64,000 nt of DNA from an uncultured Woeseiaceae bacterium (GTDB lineage: Bacteria > Pseudomonadota > Gammaproteobacteria > Steroidobacterales > Woeseiaceae): NCBI GenBank assembly GCA_947259985.1, contig CAMYOJ010000040.1, positions 1 through 64,000 of the forward strand, in the 5' to 3' direction. This document shows, one piece after another, positions 19,595 through 28,995 of this stretch. Numbering within the stretch: the first letter of the stretch is position 1; every line of letters starts with the position of its first letter. Both the position numbers and the translations under genes were made by a program. The notes beneath the pieces were generated by a model that saw nothing but the letters and a program-made list of their open reading frames with translations, was not told the DNA's origin and searched no databases.

Positions 19595-20199
19595 CGGCAC
19601 TCCTTGACCAGCTCATCGAGCAGGCGCTCGTCTTTGCGCCGCTCGAAGTCGTGGCCGTGCTGCTGGCGATTGCCTACCTGGTGCTCGCGATACGCCAGAA
19701 TATCTGGTGCTGGGCGTGTGCGGGCATCAGCACGGCGATCTATGTATGGCTGTTCATCGATGCAAAGCTGTATATGGAGTCCGTGCTGAACGGCTTCTAT
19801 TTCGTCATGGCGATCTACGGCTGGACGGTATGGAACAGCGGGCGCACGAACGATCACGAGAAGCCTGTCGTGGTCTGGCCGCCACGAACGCATGCGTTTG
19901 CGGTTGCGGCCATCGCCATCGCCAGTCTCGTAAATGGATACCTGTTAACCCGCTACAGCGATGCCGCGTATCCCTACGTCGACTCGCTCACGACGTGGTC
20001 GGCCATATGGGCGACCTTCCTGGTCGCGCGCAAGGTGCTCGAGAACTGGTGGTACTGGTTACTCATCGACGTCGCCTCGATCTTCATCTACTGGTCGCGC
20101 GACCTGCACCTGACGGCACTGTTGTTCGTGATTTACGTGGTCATGATTCCGTTCGGCCTGATTGCCTGGACTCGTTCCATGCGGGAGGAGCTCGCATGA
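19591..20199 (+). CDS. pnuT: PnuT-like thiamine transporter
   Basis: A 202-residue membrane protein of the PnuC/PnuT family with about seven hydrophobic segments. Typical motifs are IRQNIWCWACAGISTAIYVW, YMESVLNGFYFVMAIYGWTVW and LENWWYWLLIDVASIFIYW. PnuC carries nicotinamide riboside; relatives under Thi boxes carry thiamine (PnuT). They act as facilitators and rely on a cytoplasmic kinase to trap the substrate, which is the next gene here. The start is TTG 19591, overlapping the previous TGA; no later start keeps the first segment. Confidence 0.87.
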   Translation: MTALLDQLIEQALVFAPLEVVAVLLAIAYLVLAIRQNIWCWACAGISTAIYVWLFIDAKLYMESVLNGFYFVMAIYGWTVWNSGRTNDHEKPVVVWPPRTHAFAVAAIAIASLVNGYLLTRYSDAAYPYVDSLTTWSAIWATFLVARKVLENWWYWLLIDVASIFIYWSRDLHLTALLFVIYVVMIPFGLIAWTRSMREELA

Positions 20200-21005
20200 A
20201 TGTCCCGAAAGTACCCACCGATGTCCTGGATCGTGTGCCGGGCTGGCAGGTAGCCGACTCGAGCGTGCTGGACGGGGGATTCAGTAATAACACCTGGCTG
20301 CTCGAGAAAGGCGGTCGCAAAGCTGTGCTGAAATTCGATCGCGTATTACGAGGAGCCCCTTACAACACCCGTTACGAAGAGGCACGTGTGCAGTCCGCGG
20401 CGGCCGAGGTCGGTCTCGCGAACCCGGTGCTGTTTGTCGATGATCGCATTTTGCTCAGCGAATATGCCGATGGTGACGTCTGGGCGCCTGCGTCTTTCAG
20501 TGACCCACAGAATCTCGAACGACTTGCCGGAGCCCTGCTGCGCCTGCATGCCTTGCCGCCGACAGGGCGGTCATTCGATGCGGCCGCTGCCGCGGCGATC
20601 TATGCGCGGGATATCAATCGCGATCATGATCTGGTCGCGATGAGCATGGATATCGCGTCGGATTCCGGGAAGCCTGCAAGGGCCTGCTGCTGTCACAACG
20701 ACCTGGTCGCCGAAAATATCATCAGCATTCCGTCCTTGCGCTTCCTCGACTGGGAATATGCCTGCGACAACGATCCTCTTTTCGATCTCGCGACACTCGT
20801 CGAACACCACGGCTTGAGCGAAGAAAGTACGGTTCACCTGCTGGACGCCTATTTCGACGGCAATGGCGAACGCTGGCAACCCGGTCTGCGACTTCAGCAG
20901 CGCCTGTACCAGGCCCTGCTGTGGCTGTGGCTGGCGTCACGGCCGGCCGCGCAACATGCCGACCTCGAGCGCGCGGCCGGGCGACTCGTTACCAGCTGTT
21001 CCTGA
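20196..21005 (+). CDS. Phosphotransferase, probable thiamine kinase
   Basis: A 269-residue aminoglycoside-phosphotransferase/choline-kinase fold protein. The nucleotide loop is LDGGFSNNTWLLE, the catalytic loop is CCHNDLVAENII (HND) and the metal motif is FLDWEYAC. ThiK of E. coli, a thiamine kinase, belongs to this family. Placement in the TPP-riboswitch operon after a permease that needs metabolic trapping makes thiamine the likely substrate. ATG 20196 overlaps the permease stop (ATGA), with GGAGGAG upstream. The 3' end overlaps the convergent MBL gene by 17 bases. Confidence 0.8.
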   Translation: MNVPKVPTDVLDRVPGWQVADSSVLDGGFSNNTWLLEKGGRKAVLKFDRVLRGAPYNTRYEEARVQSAAAEVGLANPVLFVDDRILLSEYADGDVWAPASFSDPQNLERLAGALLRLHALPPTGRSFDAAAAAAIYARDINRDHDLVAMSMDIASDSGKPARACCCHNDLVAENIISIPSLRFLDWEYACDNDPLFDLATLVEHHGLSEESTVHLLDAYFDGNGERWQPGLRLQQRLYQALLWLWLASRPAAQHADLERAAGRLVTSCS

Positions 21006-21780
21006 GTTCCCGAAGTTTCAGAAAGACGGCGCGTGCATCGGGGTTGTCACCCATCTCGGGAAATTCCTCGACGAGCTTTGCGACCACTTCCGGGTTTTGC
21101 AGGCGAAAGAACGTGTTGATGTCGCGCTCCTGGGCCATCGTGGTTACGAGCGCGTCCGCAGGGTCCTGGTTTTCGTAATCGCGGATCATCTTCGCGGCGA
21201 TGGCATTGTCCGGCTCGCGGTCCAGCGTGAACGCCAGGTTGTTGAGCAGGTAATCGTGGCCGGGATAAATCAGCGTGTCGTCGCCGAGCGCTTCGAGCTG
21301 CTGTTCGAAAGTCTCAAACAGTTCCTCGGGATGGCCGCCGTTATGGCAGTTCCCGGCGCCGGCGTTAAACAGCGTGTCGCCACTGAAAAGGGCAGGCTGG
21401 TCTGTCTGCGACAACAGGCAGATGTGGCTCATCGTGTGACCCGGCGTGTCCAGGCATTGCAGTTCGACAGTGTTGCCCACTTTTATGACGTCGCCGGCCC
21501 CGACCCCGACACTCATGCCCGGAATGCGACCTTCTGCATTACGGTGTGCGATGACCTTGGCCCTCGTGGCGCTGATGATGCCCTTGTTGCCGCCCGTGTG
21601 GTCGCCGTGTTCATGCGTGTTCAGCACCTGCGAAATATGCCAGCCGCGCTTCCGCGCGACGTCCAGGCAGCGTCGGAAATCGAGCGGGTCGATGGCCAAT
21701 GCGTCGCCCGTTTCGGAGCAGGCGATCAGGTAGTTGAAGTTGCGATAGGCGTTAGCGGTCCAGATCTGTTCGACGATCAT
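20989..21780 (-). CDS. Metallo-beta-lactamase hydrolase (glyoxalase II-like)
   Basis: A 263-residue MBL-fold hydrolase. The zinc motif THEHGDHTGG is followed by TPGHTMSHICLL, SGDTLFNAGAGN and IYPGHDYL, which supply the remaining ligands. This is the hydroxyacylglutathione hydrolase (GloB) pattern, splitting S-lactoylglutathione to lactate and glutathione. The C-terminal region (RDINTFFRLQNPEVVAKL) resembles that of glyoxalase II, but the substrate is not proven. The ATG overlaps the stop of the amidohydrolase gene (ATGA), so the two are co-translated. Confidence 0.82.
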   Translation of the reverse strand: MIVEQIWTANAYRNFNYLIACSETGDALAIDPLDFRRCLDVARKRGWHISQVLNTHEHGDHTGGNKGIISATRAKVIAHRNAEGRIPGMSVGVGAGDVIKVGNTVELQCLDTPGHTMSHICLLSQTDQPALFSGDTLFNAGAGNCHNGGHPEELFETFEQQLEALGDDTLIYPGHDYLLNNLAFTLDREPDNAIAAKMIRDYENQDPADALVTTMAQERDINTFFRLQNPEVVAKLVEEFPEMGDNPDARAVFLKLRELRNSW

Positions 21781-23444
21781 GTGTCATCCTCCGCCGTGGC
21801 GGCATCGTAGACTTTCCTGCCTCCAACCCAGGTCTCGAGCACCAGGATATCGTCGATCTCGGAGTCGGGTACCGTGAAATAATCGCGGTCGATAAGTATG
21901 AAGTCGGCCCATTTTCCGGGTTCGAGACTGCCAAGGCGATCCTCCTGGCTCGCCGCGTACGCCGCGGCCAGGGTGAAAGAGTGCAGCGCCTCGGCGCGCG
22001 TCAACGCCTGGTCGGCGTACCAGCCGTCTTTCGGCTCACCGTCGCGCCGCTGGCGCGTCACGGCCGCGTACAGGCCGTGGAAGGGGTTGGATAGTTCCAC
22101 CGGGAAATCAGAGCCGCTCGCGATCACGGCGCCCGAATCGAGCAGCCGTCGCCAGGCATAGCCGCCAAGAATGCGCTCGGGCCCGACCCGGTCTTCAGCC
22201 ATGTTCATGTCGCTCGTCGCATGCGTGGGCTGCATCGAGGCGATCACGCCGAGTTCGGCGAAACGCGGGATATCCTGCAGTGTGATGATCTGCGAATGCT
22301 CGATGCGATTGCGCAGCGGCGATGGCTTGCCGCCCTGCGCCAGCTCGAAAGCGTCGAGGGACATGCGGTTGCCAAGGTCGCCAATGGCATGAATGCCGAC
22401 CTGGAAGCCCATGCCGTTGGCTTTTCTCACGAAGCCGTTGAGTTCGTCCTGGGTCCAGAATGGCAGCCCGCGATTCTCGGCATCATCGGAGTAGGGCTCG
22501 ATCATCGCGGCACCGCGACTGCCCAGCGCGCCGTCGGAGTAGAGTTTTACCGAGGCGATATCGAGGTGATCGTTGCCGTAAGCGCGGATGGGCTTGCCGA
22601 TTGCATCGAGCACCTCGCCGGCATCGCTGATCATCGCGTATATGCGCATGTCGAGTTCGCCGTTATCGGCCATGGACAGGTAAACCTCGGCATTCATGAT
22701 CCCGATCCCGGCATCGTGAACGCTCGTCATTCCCTGTGCGACCAGCACGTCGACGGCGCCGTGCAACGCTTCGCGGTAGTCGTCCTTGCCGGGTTCCGGC
22801 ACATGCTTCGCAATGAGGCCCATGGCCTTGTCGATGAATATCCCGGTCGCGTGACCATTGGCGTCACGGACAATTTTGCCGCCGACCGGATCGGACGTCT
22901 CGTCGTCGATACCGGCAAGACGCATGGCCGCCGAATTGGCCCAGCCCGCATGTCCGTCGATGCGCCGCAGCCACACGGGTCGGTCACTTACGACCCTGTC
23001 GATTTGATCGGCGGTCGGAAACTTCCTGACGGGCCATAACACCTGGTTCCAGCCACGGCCGAGAATCCATTCCGCGTGCGGGTTTGCGCTCGCGTAGTTC
23101 TCGATACCCTGTACCGCGGCTTCGACACTCTCTACACCGGCCAAATTCAGCTCCGTCTGCAGCAGGCCGAGGCCGAATACGTGCGCGTGAGCATCGATGA
23201 GGCCCGGTAGCATAGTCATTCCTTTGCCGTCGATCATTTCGGCGGGATCGAGATCTTCGAGCAGGGCCTCATCGCCCGTTGCGGTCACCCGGCCGTCGTC
23301 ATCGATGACGAGCACCGAAAAGCGCTGCAGGCCGTCCGTACTCGATGTGTAAGCGTTGATATTGTGAATTACCGTGCCGGCATTGGCGCCGAAAGACACC
23401 AGGAATAGGCTGCAAATTACTAATTTATAAAAAGTTTTACTCAC
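21777..23444 (-). CDS. Exported YtcJ-like amidohydrolase
   Basis: A 555-residue metal-dependent amidohydrolase with a signal peptide (about residues 1-22, LVICSLFLVSFGANA). LIDAHAHVFGLG binds metal, SDGALGSRGAAMIEPYSDD and GIHAIGDLGN follow, then RIEHSQII and SGSDFPVE. These are the marks of the YtcJ/N-substituted-formamide deformylase group. The GTG at 23444 (VSKTFYK) is chosen because a GCGAGG lies upstream and it begins directly at a signal peptide; the longer frame is not conserved. The enzyme should act in the periplasm on an amide or cyclic substrate, not identified. Confidence 0.82.
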   Translation of the reverse strand: MSKTFYKLVICSLFLVSFGANAGTVIHNINAYTSSTDGLQRFSVLVIDDDGRVTATGDEALLEDLDPAEMIDGKGMTMLPGLIDAHAHVFGLGLLQTELNLAGVESVEAAVQGIENYASANPHAEWILGRGWNQVLWPVRKFPTADQIDRVVSDRPVWLRRIDGHAGWANSAAMRLAGIDDETSDPVGGKIVRDANGHATGIFIDKAMGLIAKHVPEPGKDDYREALHGAVDVLVAQGMTSVHDAGIGIMNAEVYLSMADNGELDMRIYAMISDAGEVLDAIGKPIRAYGNDHLDIASVKLYSDGALGSRGAAMIEPYSDDAENRGLPFWTQDELNGFVRKANGMGFQVGIHAIGDLGNRMSLDAFELAQGGKPSPLRNRIEHSQIITLQDIPRFAELGVIASMQPTHATSDMNMAEDRVGPERILGGYAWRRLLDSGAVIASGSDFPVELSNPFHGLYAAVTRQRRDGEPKDGWYADQALTRAEALHSFTLAAAYAASQEDRLGSLEPGKWADFILIDRDYFTVPDSEIDDILVLETWVGGRKVYDAATAEDDT

Positions 23445-23580
23445 ATCAACCTCGCGATGGATACGTTGCCCCGGTGTTCCGCCTGCGGCTTGCCACGATG
23501 CAGAACAGAGCATGACACGATAACATTGACCTCTTTGAATTGCGGCATGTCGAATCCTGCCGAACCCACCCTGGAGCAAA

Positions 23581-26514
23581 ATGATGAATAGGCTGTTTTC
23601 CAGCTTGTCCCTGCTGTTTGTAGCACTGATCCTGGTCGCAGGTTGCGGCCAGAAGGAAGAGATTGTCGAAACCGCTGACAAGGCGGCAAAGATTTTCGAT
23701 ATGCCATACCTGATGCGCGACCTCGATAACGGCCTGCGCGTCATCGTCGTGCCAACCGACTACCCGGACATCGTCTCTATTCAGATTCCCGTGCAGACCG
23801 GCTCGCGGAACGAAGTCGAGCCGGGCAAGTCGGGTTTCGCGCATTTTTTCGAGCACATGATGTTCCGCGGCACCGAGGCTTACCCGCCCGAAGTCTACGG
23901 CGATATCCTGAAGAAAGCGGGTGCCGACCAGAATGCCTACACGACGGCCGACTATACCAATTACCACATCACGTTCACCAAGGCCGATCTCGAGAAAGTC
24001 ATCGAGCTCGAAGCCGATCGTTTTCAGAACCTGAAGTACTCCGAAGAGCAGTTCCGGACCGAGGCGCTGGCCGTCAAGGGCGAGTACCTGAAGAACTTCT
24101 CCAACCCGGTCCAGAAGTTCTTCGAGCGCACTAGCGACCTGATGTATACGCAACACACCTACAAGCATACGACGATGGGCTTTATCGAAGACATCGAGGT
24201 CATGCCCGATCAGATGGAATATGCCAATGTTTTCTTCGATCGCTGGTATCGCCCTGAAAAGACCGTGGTGATCCTGGTCGGCGACGTTGATGCTGAACAG
24301 ACATTTGCGCTGGTCGAGAAGTACTGGGGTGGCTGGGAGCGCGGCGACTACGATGCCGAGATTCCCGTCGACCCGCCACTGGACGGGCCAAAGTACGAGC
24401 ACATGGCTTGGGAAGGCCCCACGCAGCCGTGGCTCGTCATGACGTATCGCGGTCCCGCGTTCGTGCCGACTGAAAAGGACATGCCGGCGCTGGACCTGAT
24501 TTCCTCGATCTACCTGTCGGAGTCGTCAGACCTGTACCGTGATCTTGTCATCAAGGAACAATGGGTGGATCAGCTGTGGGGCTATTTCCCGAACAGGAAA
24601 GACCCCGGGATGCTGATGATCGCTGCGCGTCTTACTGATGTGGACAATGCCGTCAGCGTTCGGGATGCAATCAAAGCCACGCTCGTCGATGCACGAACCC
24701 GGCTGGTTGCGGAGAGCAAGGTCGAAGAAACGAAGTCTCGACTGCGTTACGGATTCACGTCACAGCTCGACAATTCCTCCGGCATCGCCCAGATGCTCGC
24801 CAGTACCGTGCAGCACTCGCGCACTCCGGAGACCGTCAACGAGGTCTATGCGACTTACGACTCGCTGACAGCCGCCGACCTGCGGGATGTCGCGAACAAG
24901 TATTTCGTGGATAGCCAGAGAGTCACGTACACCTTGTCCAATGACGAGAGTATCGACGGCATAGACGGCACGGCATCGGTCGACGAGCTTGTCGCGGCCG
25001 CCGGAATGGCAGGAGCTACGGAAGAAGTGGCGGCCGAGGAAGCCGTCGCAGAGTTGACGGTTGCTGGTCGTGACGATGCAGCACCCGTCTCGTTCATAAC
25101 GAATCAGTCGGCTACCTCGCCGCTCGTAGATGTGGCGTTCATTGTGCACACGGGCGCCGGCTTCGACCCCGACGGCAAGAAGGGGCTGGCAGCCATGACG
25201 GCCGCCATGATCTCGGATGGCGGCTCGGCAGCGCTGTCGATTGAACAGATCAACGAAGCCATGTACCCGATCGCGTCAGGCTTCAATGCGCAGGTCGACA
25301 AGGAAATGACGCGCCTCTCGGGCCAGGTGCACAAGGACAACCTCGACACCTGGTATGGGCTCGTACGCGGACAGCTGCTGTTTCCGGCATGGTCCGAGAG
25401 CGATTTTGATCGCGTCAAGACGCAGCTGATCAATGGTATACGTACGGACCTCGTTGGCAACAACGACGAAGAACTCGGCAAGGAATTCCTGTACGCGTCG
25501 ATCTATGGCGACGATCATCCATACGGTTCGTTCAACCTGGGTAAAGTCGCGGATCTGGAGTCGATTACGCTCGAGGACGTGCAGGCGTTCTACCGTGACA
25601 ATTACACCGTATCGAACATTACGGTGGGGCTTGCCGGTGGCTATCCGGATGAGCTCGCGACTCGCATCAGCGACGACCTGCAACAGCTCGCAGCGGGCAA
25701 GCGAATGGCGCTCGAGGTTCCGGCGGCACGCATTCCGGACGGCCGCGAGGCCATGTTGATACAGAAAGAGACGCCTGCTGTTGCGGTTTCCTTCGGTTTC
25801 CCGATCGAACTCAAGCGTGGCGATCCCGACTGGGTCGCGCTGTGGCTCGTACGCAGCTACCTCGGCGAACATCGCAGTTCCAACAGTCACCTGTACAAGC
25901 GCATTCGCGAGACGCGTGGTATGAATTACGGTGACTACGCGTATATCGAGTACTTCCCGCGCGGCATGTTCCAGTTCCATCCCGACACCAACCTGGCGCG
26001 CCAGCAGCAGATATTCCAGGTGTGGCTGCGACCACTAAGGGACAACAACGACGCGCACTTCGCGACGCGCACGGCGATGTTCGAACTCGACAAGATGATC
26101 CGGGAGGGCCTGAGCGAGTCTGACTTCGAGACGACGCGTGCCTTTCTATCCAAGTATGTGAGCTTGCTGATGGATGGCCAGTCGCGGCAGCTGGGCTATG
26201 CGGCGGACAGCCAGTACTACCAGACCGACGATTTCGCCGACTATGTGCGGGATGGCCTGGCTGAACTGACCCTGGACGACGTCAATCGCGTCATCAGGGA
26301 GAACCTCAGTACCGAAGATATCCAGTACGTGTTCGTGACGCGTGACGCCGACGACCTGCGTGAGCGGCTCGTGTCGGACCAGGTCTCGCCGATCAGCTAC
26401 GACGCCGAGAAACCGCAGTCGCTACTCGACGAGGATGCCGGGATTGCAGAGCTCTCCCTCGGTTTCGCCGATGAAAAGGTAACAATCGTCAGTTCCGAAG
26501 AGGTGTTCCGCTAG
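23581..26514 (+). CDS. M16 family zinc peptidase lipoprotein
   Basis: A 977-residue protein with a lipoprotein signal (LILVAGC, Cys22) and two tandem M16 halves. The first half has the inverted zinc motif HFFEH (88-92), with the downstream Glu near 168. The second half (from about 500) lacks HxxEH and is the structural partner, as in pitrilysin-type clam-shell enzymes. It is predicted to sit on a membrane facing the periplasm and to degrade peptides. ATG 23581 and ATG 23584 are both possible. Residues 475-500 form an Ala/Glu-rich linker between the halves. Confidence 0.88.
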   Translation: MMNRLFSSLSLLFVALILVAGCGQKEEIVETADKAAKIFDMPYLMRDLDNGLRVIVVPTDYPDIVSIQIPVQTGSRNEVEPGKSGFAHFFEHMMFRGTEAYPPEVYGDILKKAGADQNAYTTADYTNYHITFTKADLEKVIELEADRFQNLKYSEEQFRTEALAVKGEYLKNFSNPVQKFFERTSDLMYTQHTYKHTTMGFIEDIEVMPDQMEYANVFFDRWYRPEKTVVILVGDVDAEQTFALVEKYWGGWERGDYDAEIPVDPPLDGPKYEHMAWEGPTQPWLVMTYRGPAFVPTEKDMPALDLISSIYLSESSDLYRDLVIKEQWVDQLWGYFPNRKDPGMLMIAARLTDVDNAVSVRDAIKATLVDARTRLVAESKVEETKSRLRYGFTSQLDNSSGIAQMLASTVQHSRTPETVNEVYATYDSLTAADLRDVANKYFVDSQRVTYTLSNDESIDGIDGTASVDELVAAAGMAGATEEVAAEEAVAELTVAGRDDAAPVSFITNQSATSPLVDVAFIVHTGAGFDPDGKKGLAAMTAAMISDGGSAALSIEQINEAMYPIASGFNAQVDKEMTRLSGQVHKDNLDTWYGLVRGQLLFPAWSESDFDRVKTQLINGIRTDLVGNNDEELGKEFLYASIYGDDHPYGSFNLGKVADLESITLEDVQAFYRDNYTVSNITVGLAGGYPDELATRISDDLQQLAAGKRMALEVPAARIPDGREAMLIQKETPAVAVSFGFPIELKRGDPDWVALWLVRSYLGEHRSSNSHLYKRIRETRGMNYGDYAYIEYFPRGMFQFHPDTNLARQQQIFQVWLRPLRDNNDAHFATRTAMFELDKMIREGLSESDFETTRAFLSKYVSLLMDGQSRQLGYAADSQYYQTDDFADYVRDGLAELTLDDVNRVIRENLSTEDIQYVFVTRDADDLRERLVSDQVSPISYDAEKPQSLLDEDAGIAELSLGFADEKVTIVSSEEVFR

Positions 26515-26531
26515 GCGATGGATGAGCGGTC

Positions 26532-27392
26532 GTGAAACTCGCGAGCTTCAGGATCGCGGACAGGGACAGCTACGGCGCCATCATGGAGGACGGCGTCGCT
26601 GAAGCGAGCGCGAACTTTCGGCGGGAGTTCGCCAATCTGGGCGCGGTGCTCGAGGCCGGAGCCGCGATCGAACTCGGCGAAAATCTCGCGGACGAACGCT
26701 TGAATGCAGCCGAGTTCGAATTCCTGCCGCCCGTAACCCGGCCTGACAAGATACTCTGCGTCGGCGTCAATTACCGTCCGCACATCGCGGAGATGGGCCG
26801 GGAGGTGCCCGACTACCCGGTCGTGTTTGTCCGATTCCCGGGCAGCCTGGTCGGTCATGACCGGCCGATAACGCGTCCGGAAGTTTCTGTGCAGTTCGAT
26901 TTCGAAGGCGAACTGGCCGTAGTCATCGGCAAGCGCGCGCGGCATGTGCCGCGAGGTGAGGCGCTCGACCATGTCGGCGGCTACTGCTGTTTTATGGACG
27001 GTTCCGTGCGCGACTGGCAACGGCATACGATGCAGTTCACACCCGGTAAGAACTTCGAACAGAGCGGTGCAATGGGGCCCTGTATCGTGACGAGCGACGA
27101 AATCCCTGATCCGTCAGTGCTGGAACTGACGACGCGCGTCAATGGCAAGGTCATGCAGCGCGGCATGCTGGCTGACCTCGTTTTCGATATCCCGAGGCTC
27201 ATCGAGTATTGCTCCACGTTTGCGGAACTGCTGCCCGGGGACATCATTGCGACGGGCACGCCGGGTGGAGTCGGCGCGGCGCGCACGCCACCAGCCTGGC
27301 TAAAGGAGGGCGACGTCGTTGAAGTCGATATTGCCAAGGTTGGCTTGCTCAGGTGCACGGTGAGGGACGAACGCCCTGCAATTCGCGCTTAG
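26532..27392 (+). CDS. Fumarylacetoacetate hydrolase family protein
   Basis: A 286-residue FAH-fold protein. Metal-binding acids are in FDFEGELAVVIG (Glu125, Glu127) and the later Asp in CCFMDGSVRDWQ; GTPGGVG near the C-terminus is the family loop. Members cut or decarboxylate C-C bonds of beta-diketone-like acids (hydratases or decarboxylases of aromatic degradation, oxaloacetate decarboxylase, acylpyruvase). The substrate is unknown. The GTG at 26532 lies 17 bases after the peptidase stop and starts directly at the conserved MKLASFRI. Confidence 0.85.
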   Translation: MKLASFRIADRDSYGAIMEDGVAEASANFRREFANLGAVLEAGAAIELGENLADERLNAAEFEFLPPVTRPDKILCVGVNYRPHIAEMGREVPDYPVVFVRFPGSLVGHDRPITRPEVSVQFDFEGELAVVIGKRARHVPRGEALDHVGGYCCFMDGSVRDWQRHTMQFTPGKNFEQSGAMGPCIVTSDEIPDPSVLELTTRVNGKVMQRGMLADLVFDIPRLIEYCSTFAELLPGDIIATGTPGGVGAARTPPAWLKEGDVVEVDIAKVGLLRCTVRDERPAIRA

Positions 27393-27687
27393 GTCTTGAT
27401 TTTGCTGGCAAAGCCAAATCGAGTATCTTGTTGCTTTTGTACCACAAAAACAACAGCGTGCCCGACATTGCTTTTGGTCATGGTCTAAAGGATTGACAAA
27501 CAGCGATATTTCTGCGAATTTCACCCCTAGCAAACGTAGCCTTTCAGCAACAACTTGGCTGCGCTGCGGGTTAAGAACACCTTCAGGTACGACTTGGCGG
27601 GGGACTCAGGGGGCCAGGAACCACGTGCTTACGTAGGTTTGGAAAAGCGGTTTCTTTCGGGAAACCGCTTTTTTTTGTGCGCACTCA
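27393..27687 (+). other. Gene-free structured leader, candidate cis-regulatory RNA or ncRNA
   Basis: No coding signal is seen between the FAH and M20 genes. The stretch is poorer in GC than its flanks. It contains TTGACA at about 27494-27499 without a clear -10 box, and a small hairpin at 27620-27638 (ACC-ACGT, loop GCTT, ACGT-A-GGT). A strong terminator-like hairpin ends only 11 bases before the M20 start codon, and no ribosome-binding site lies between them. It may be an attenuator or riboswitch leader, or a separate small RNA. I could match it to no known RNA family by eye. Confidence 0.4.
27643..27676 (+). terminator. Rho-independent terminator or attenuator hairpin
   Basis: A perfect 12-bp stem AAAAGCGGTTTC / GAAACCGCTTTT with a six-base loop (27655-27660) runs straight into an uninterrupted T-run. 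It lies 250 bases after the FAH gene and 11 bases before the M20 peptidase start. That position suits an attenuator for the M20-CDF genes as well as a simple terminator of upstream transcription. Confidence 0.85.
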
Positions 27688-28995
27688 ATGATAAAGAACA
27701 TCCTGTGCCTCACCGTGCTGCTCCTGTCGCTTCCCGCTGCAGCGTTTGACGATACCGAACGGCACATGGTTGAGTGGATCGACTCGCACAGCGAGCAAGC
27801 CATTGCCTTGCTCGAGGAAACCGTCAACATTTCCAGCGGGACGATGAACCACGAAGGTGTCCGCGATGTCGGTCGTGTCATGCGGCGCGAACTGGATGCT
27901 CTCGGCCTCGAAACCGAGTGGATCGAAATGCCGGCCGAGGTCAATCGCGCCGGCCACCTGTTTGGTCGCAAGCCGACAGGATCGGGCAGGAAATTGTTGC
28001 TCATCGGGCACCTGGACACGGTCTTCGAAGCCGACGATGACTTCCAGGCATTCACACGCGACGGGAACGAAGCCACCGGGCCCGGCGTGGATGACATGAA
28101 GTCTGGCAACGTCATTATTGTGTATGCACTGAAAGCCCTGCAGGCGGCCGGCTTACTCGAGGATATCCCGGTTGTCGTCGCCTACACCGGTGACGAAGAA
28201 AAAATGGGTAAACCGTTGGCCATATCCCGCAAGGAACTGCTCGAGGCCGGGAAATGGGCGGACATTGCACTCGGTTTCGAATCTGCCGTCCATTATGACG
28301 ACAGCGACTGGGTGACCGTCGCACGCCGCAGTTCTACGCGCTGGACACTCACCGTCGAGGGCAAGCGGGCACATTCTTCCGGGATTTTCTCGGAGCGCGT
28401 CGGGGCTGGCGCTATTTTCGAGGCGGCTCGCATACTCGACAGGTTTTACGAAGAACTCAGTTCCGAAAAGTACCTGACCTTCAACGCAGGCACGATCCAG
28501 GGCGGCAGCGAAGTCACTTACGATCCGCAGCAGAATCGCGGCACTACCTTCGGCAAGAACAACGTCGTACCGAGCACGGTCGTCGTGCAAGGCGGCATGC
28601 GCACGATTTCGACGCAACAACTCGAGCGCACTCGGGAAGCAATGCGGGCAATCGTTGCCGACAGCCTGCCGCATACCAACGGCAGCATAGAATTCGGCGA
28701 AGGCTACCCGCCGATGTTTCCAACAGAAGGAAACCGGTCCCTGGCGGCAGTATTGTCGAATATCAATGAATCGCTGGGGCGCGGCCCGATGCGGGAACTG
28801 GATCCGGGACGACGCGGCGCCGCGGACGTATCATTCGTGGCGCCTTACACGGACGCGCTGGCCGGACTCGGGGCGCTCGGAAATGGCGGTCATACGCCGA
28901 ATGAGAACCTCGACCTGACTTCGTTGTCACTGGCCATCAAACGTGCTGCAATCCTGATTTACCGGCTGAGCGACACAGCGGGAACGGACCGATAA
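27688..28995 (+). CDS. Exported M20 family metallopeptidase (carboxypeptidase G2-like)
   Basis: A 435-residue di-zinc peptidase with a signal peptide (1-19). Zinc and catalytic residues lie in IGHLDTV (His108, Asp110), GPGVDDMKSG, AYTGDEEKMG and the C-terminal LGNGGHTPNE. A dimerisation domain (about 195-315) interrupts the catalytic domain. Relatives such as carboxypeptidase G2 remove C-terminal glutamate from folates or peptides. It is predicted periplasmic. The stop overlaps the CDF start (TAATG), so both form one operon behind the hairpin leader. Confidence 0.85.
   Translation: MIKNILCLTVLLLSLPAAAFDDTERHMVEWIDSHSEQAIALLEETVNISSGTMNHEGVRDVGRVMRRELDALGLETEWIEMPAEVNRAGHLFGRKPTGSGRKLLLIGHLDTVFEADDDFQAFTRDGNEATGPGVDDMKSGNVIIVYALKALQAAGLLEDIPVVVAYTGDEEKMGKPLAISRKELLEAGKWADIALGFESAVHYDDSDWVTVARRSSTRWTLTVEGKRAHSSGIFSERVGAGAIFEAARILDRFYEELSSEKYLTFNAGTIQGGSEVTYDPQQNRGTTFGKNNVVPSTVVVQGGMRTISTQQLERTREAMRAIVADSLPHTNGSIEFGEGYPPMFPTEGNRSLAAVLSNINESLGRGPMRELDPGRRGAADVSFVAPYTDALAGLGALGNGGHTPNENLDLTSLSLAIKRAAILIYRLSDTAGTDR

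Noticed and set aside
27490-27676. 6S RNA, since length and terminator would fit
   Set aside because: I could not find the conserved 6S central bubble or flanking stems, and the neighbouring genes are not those usually beside ssrS.
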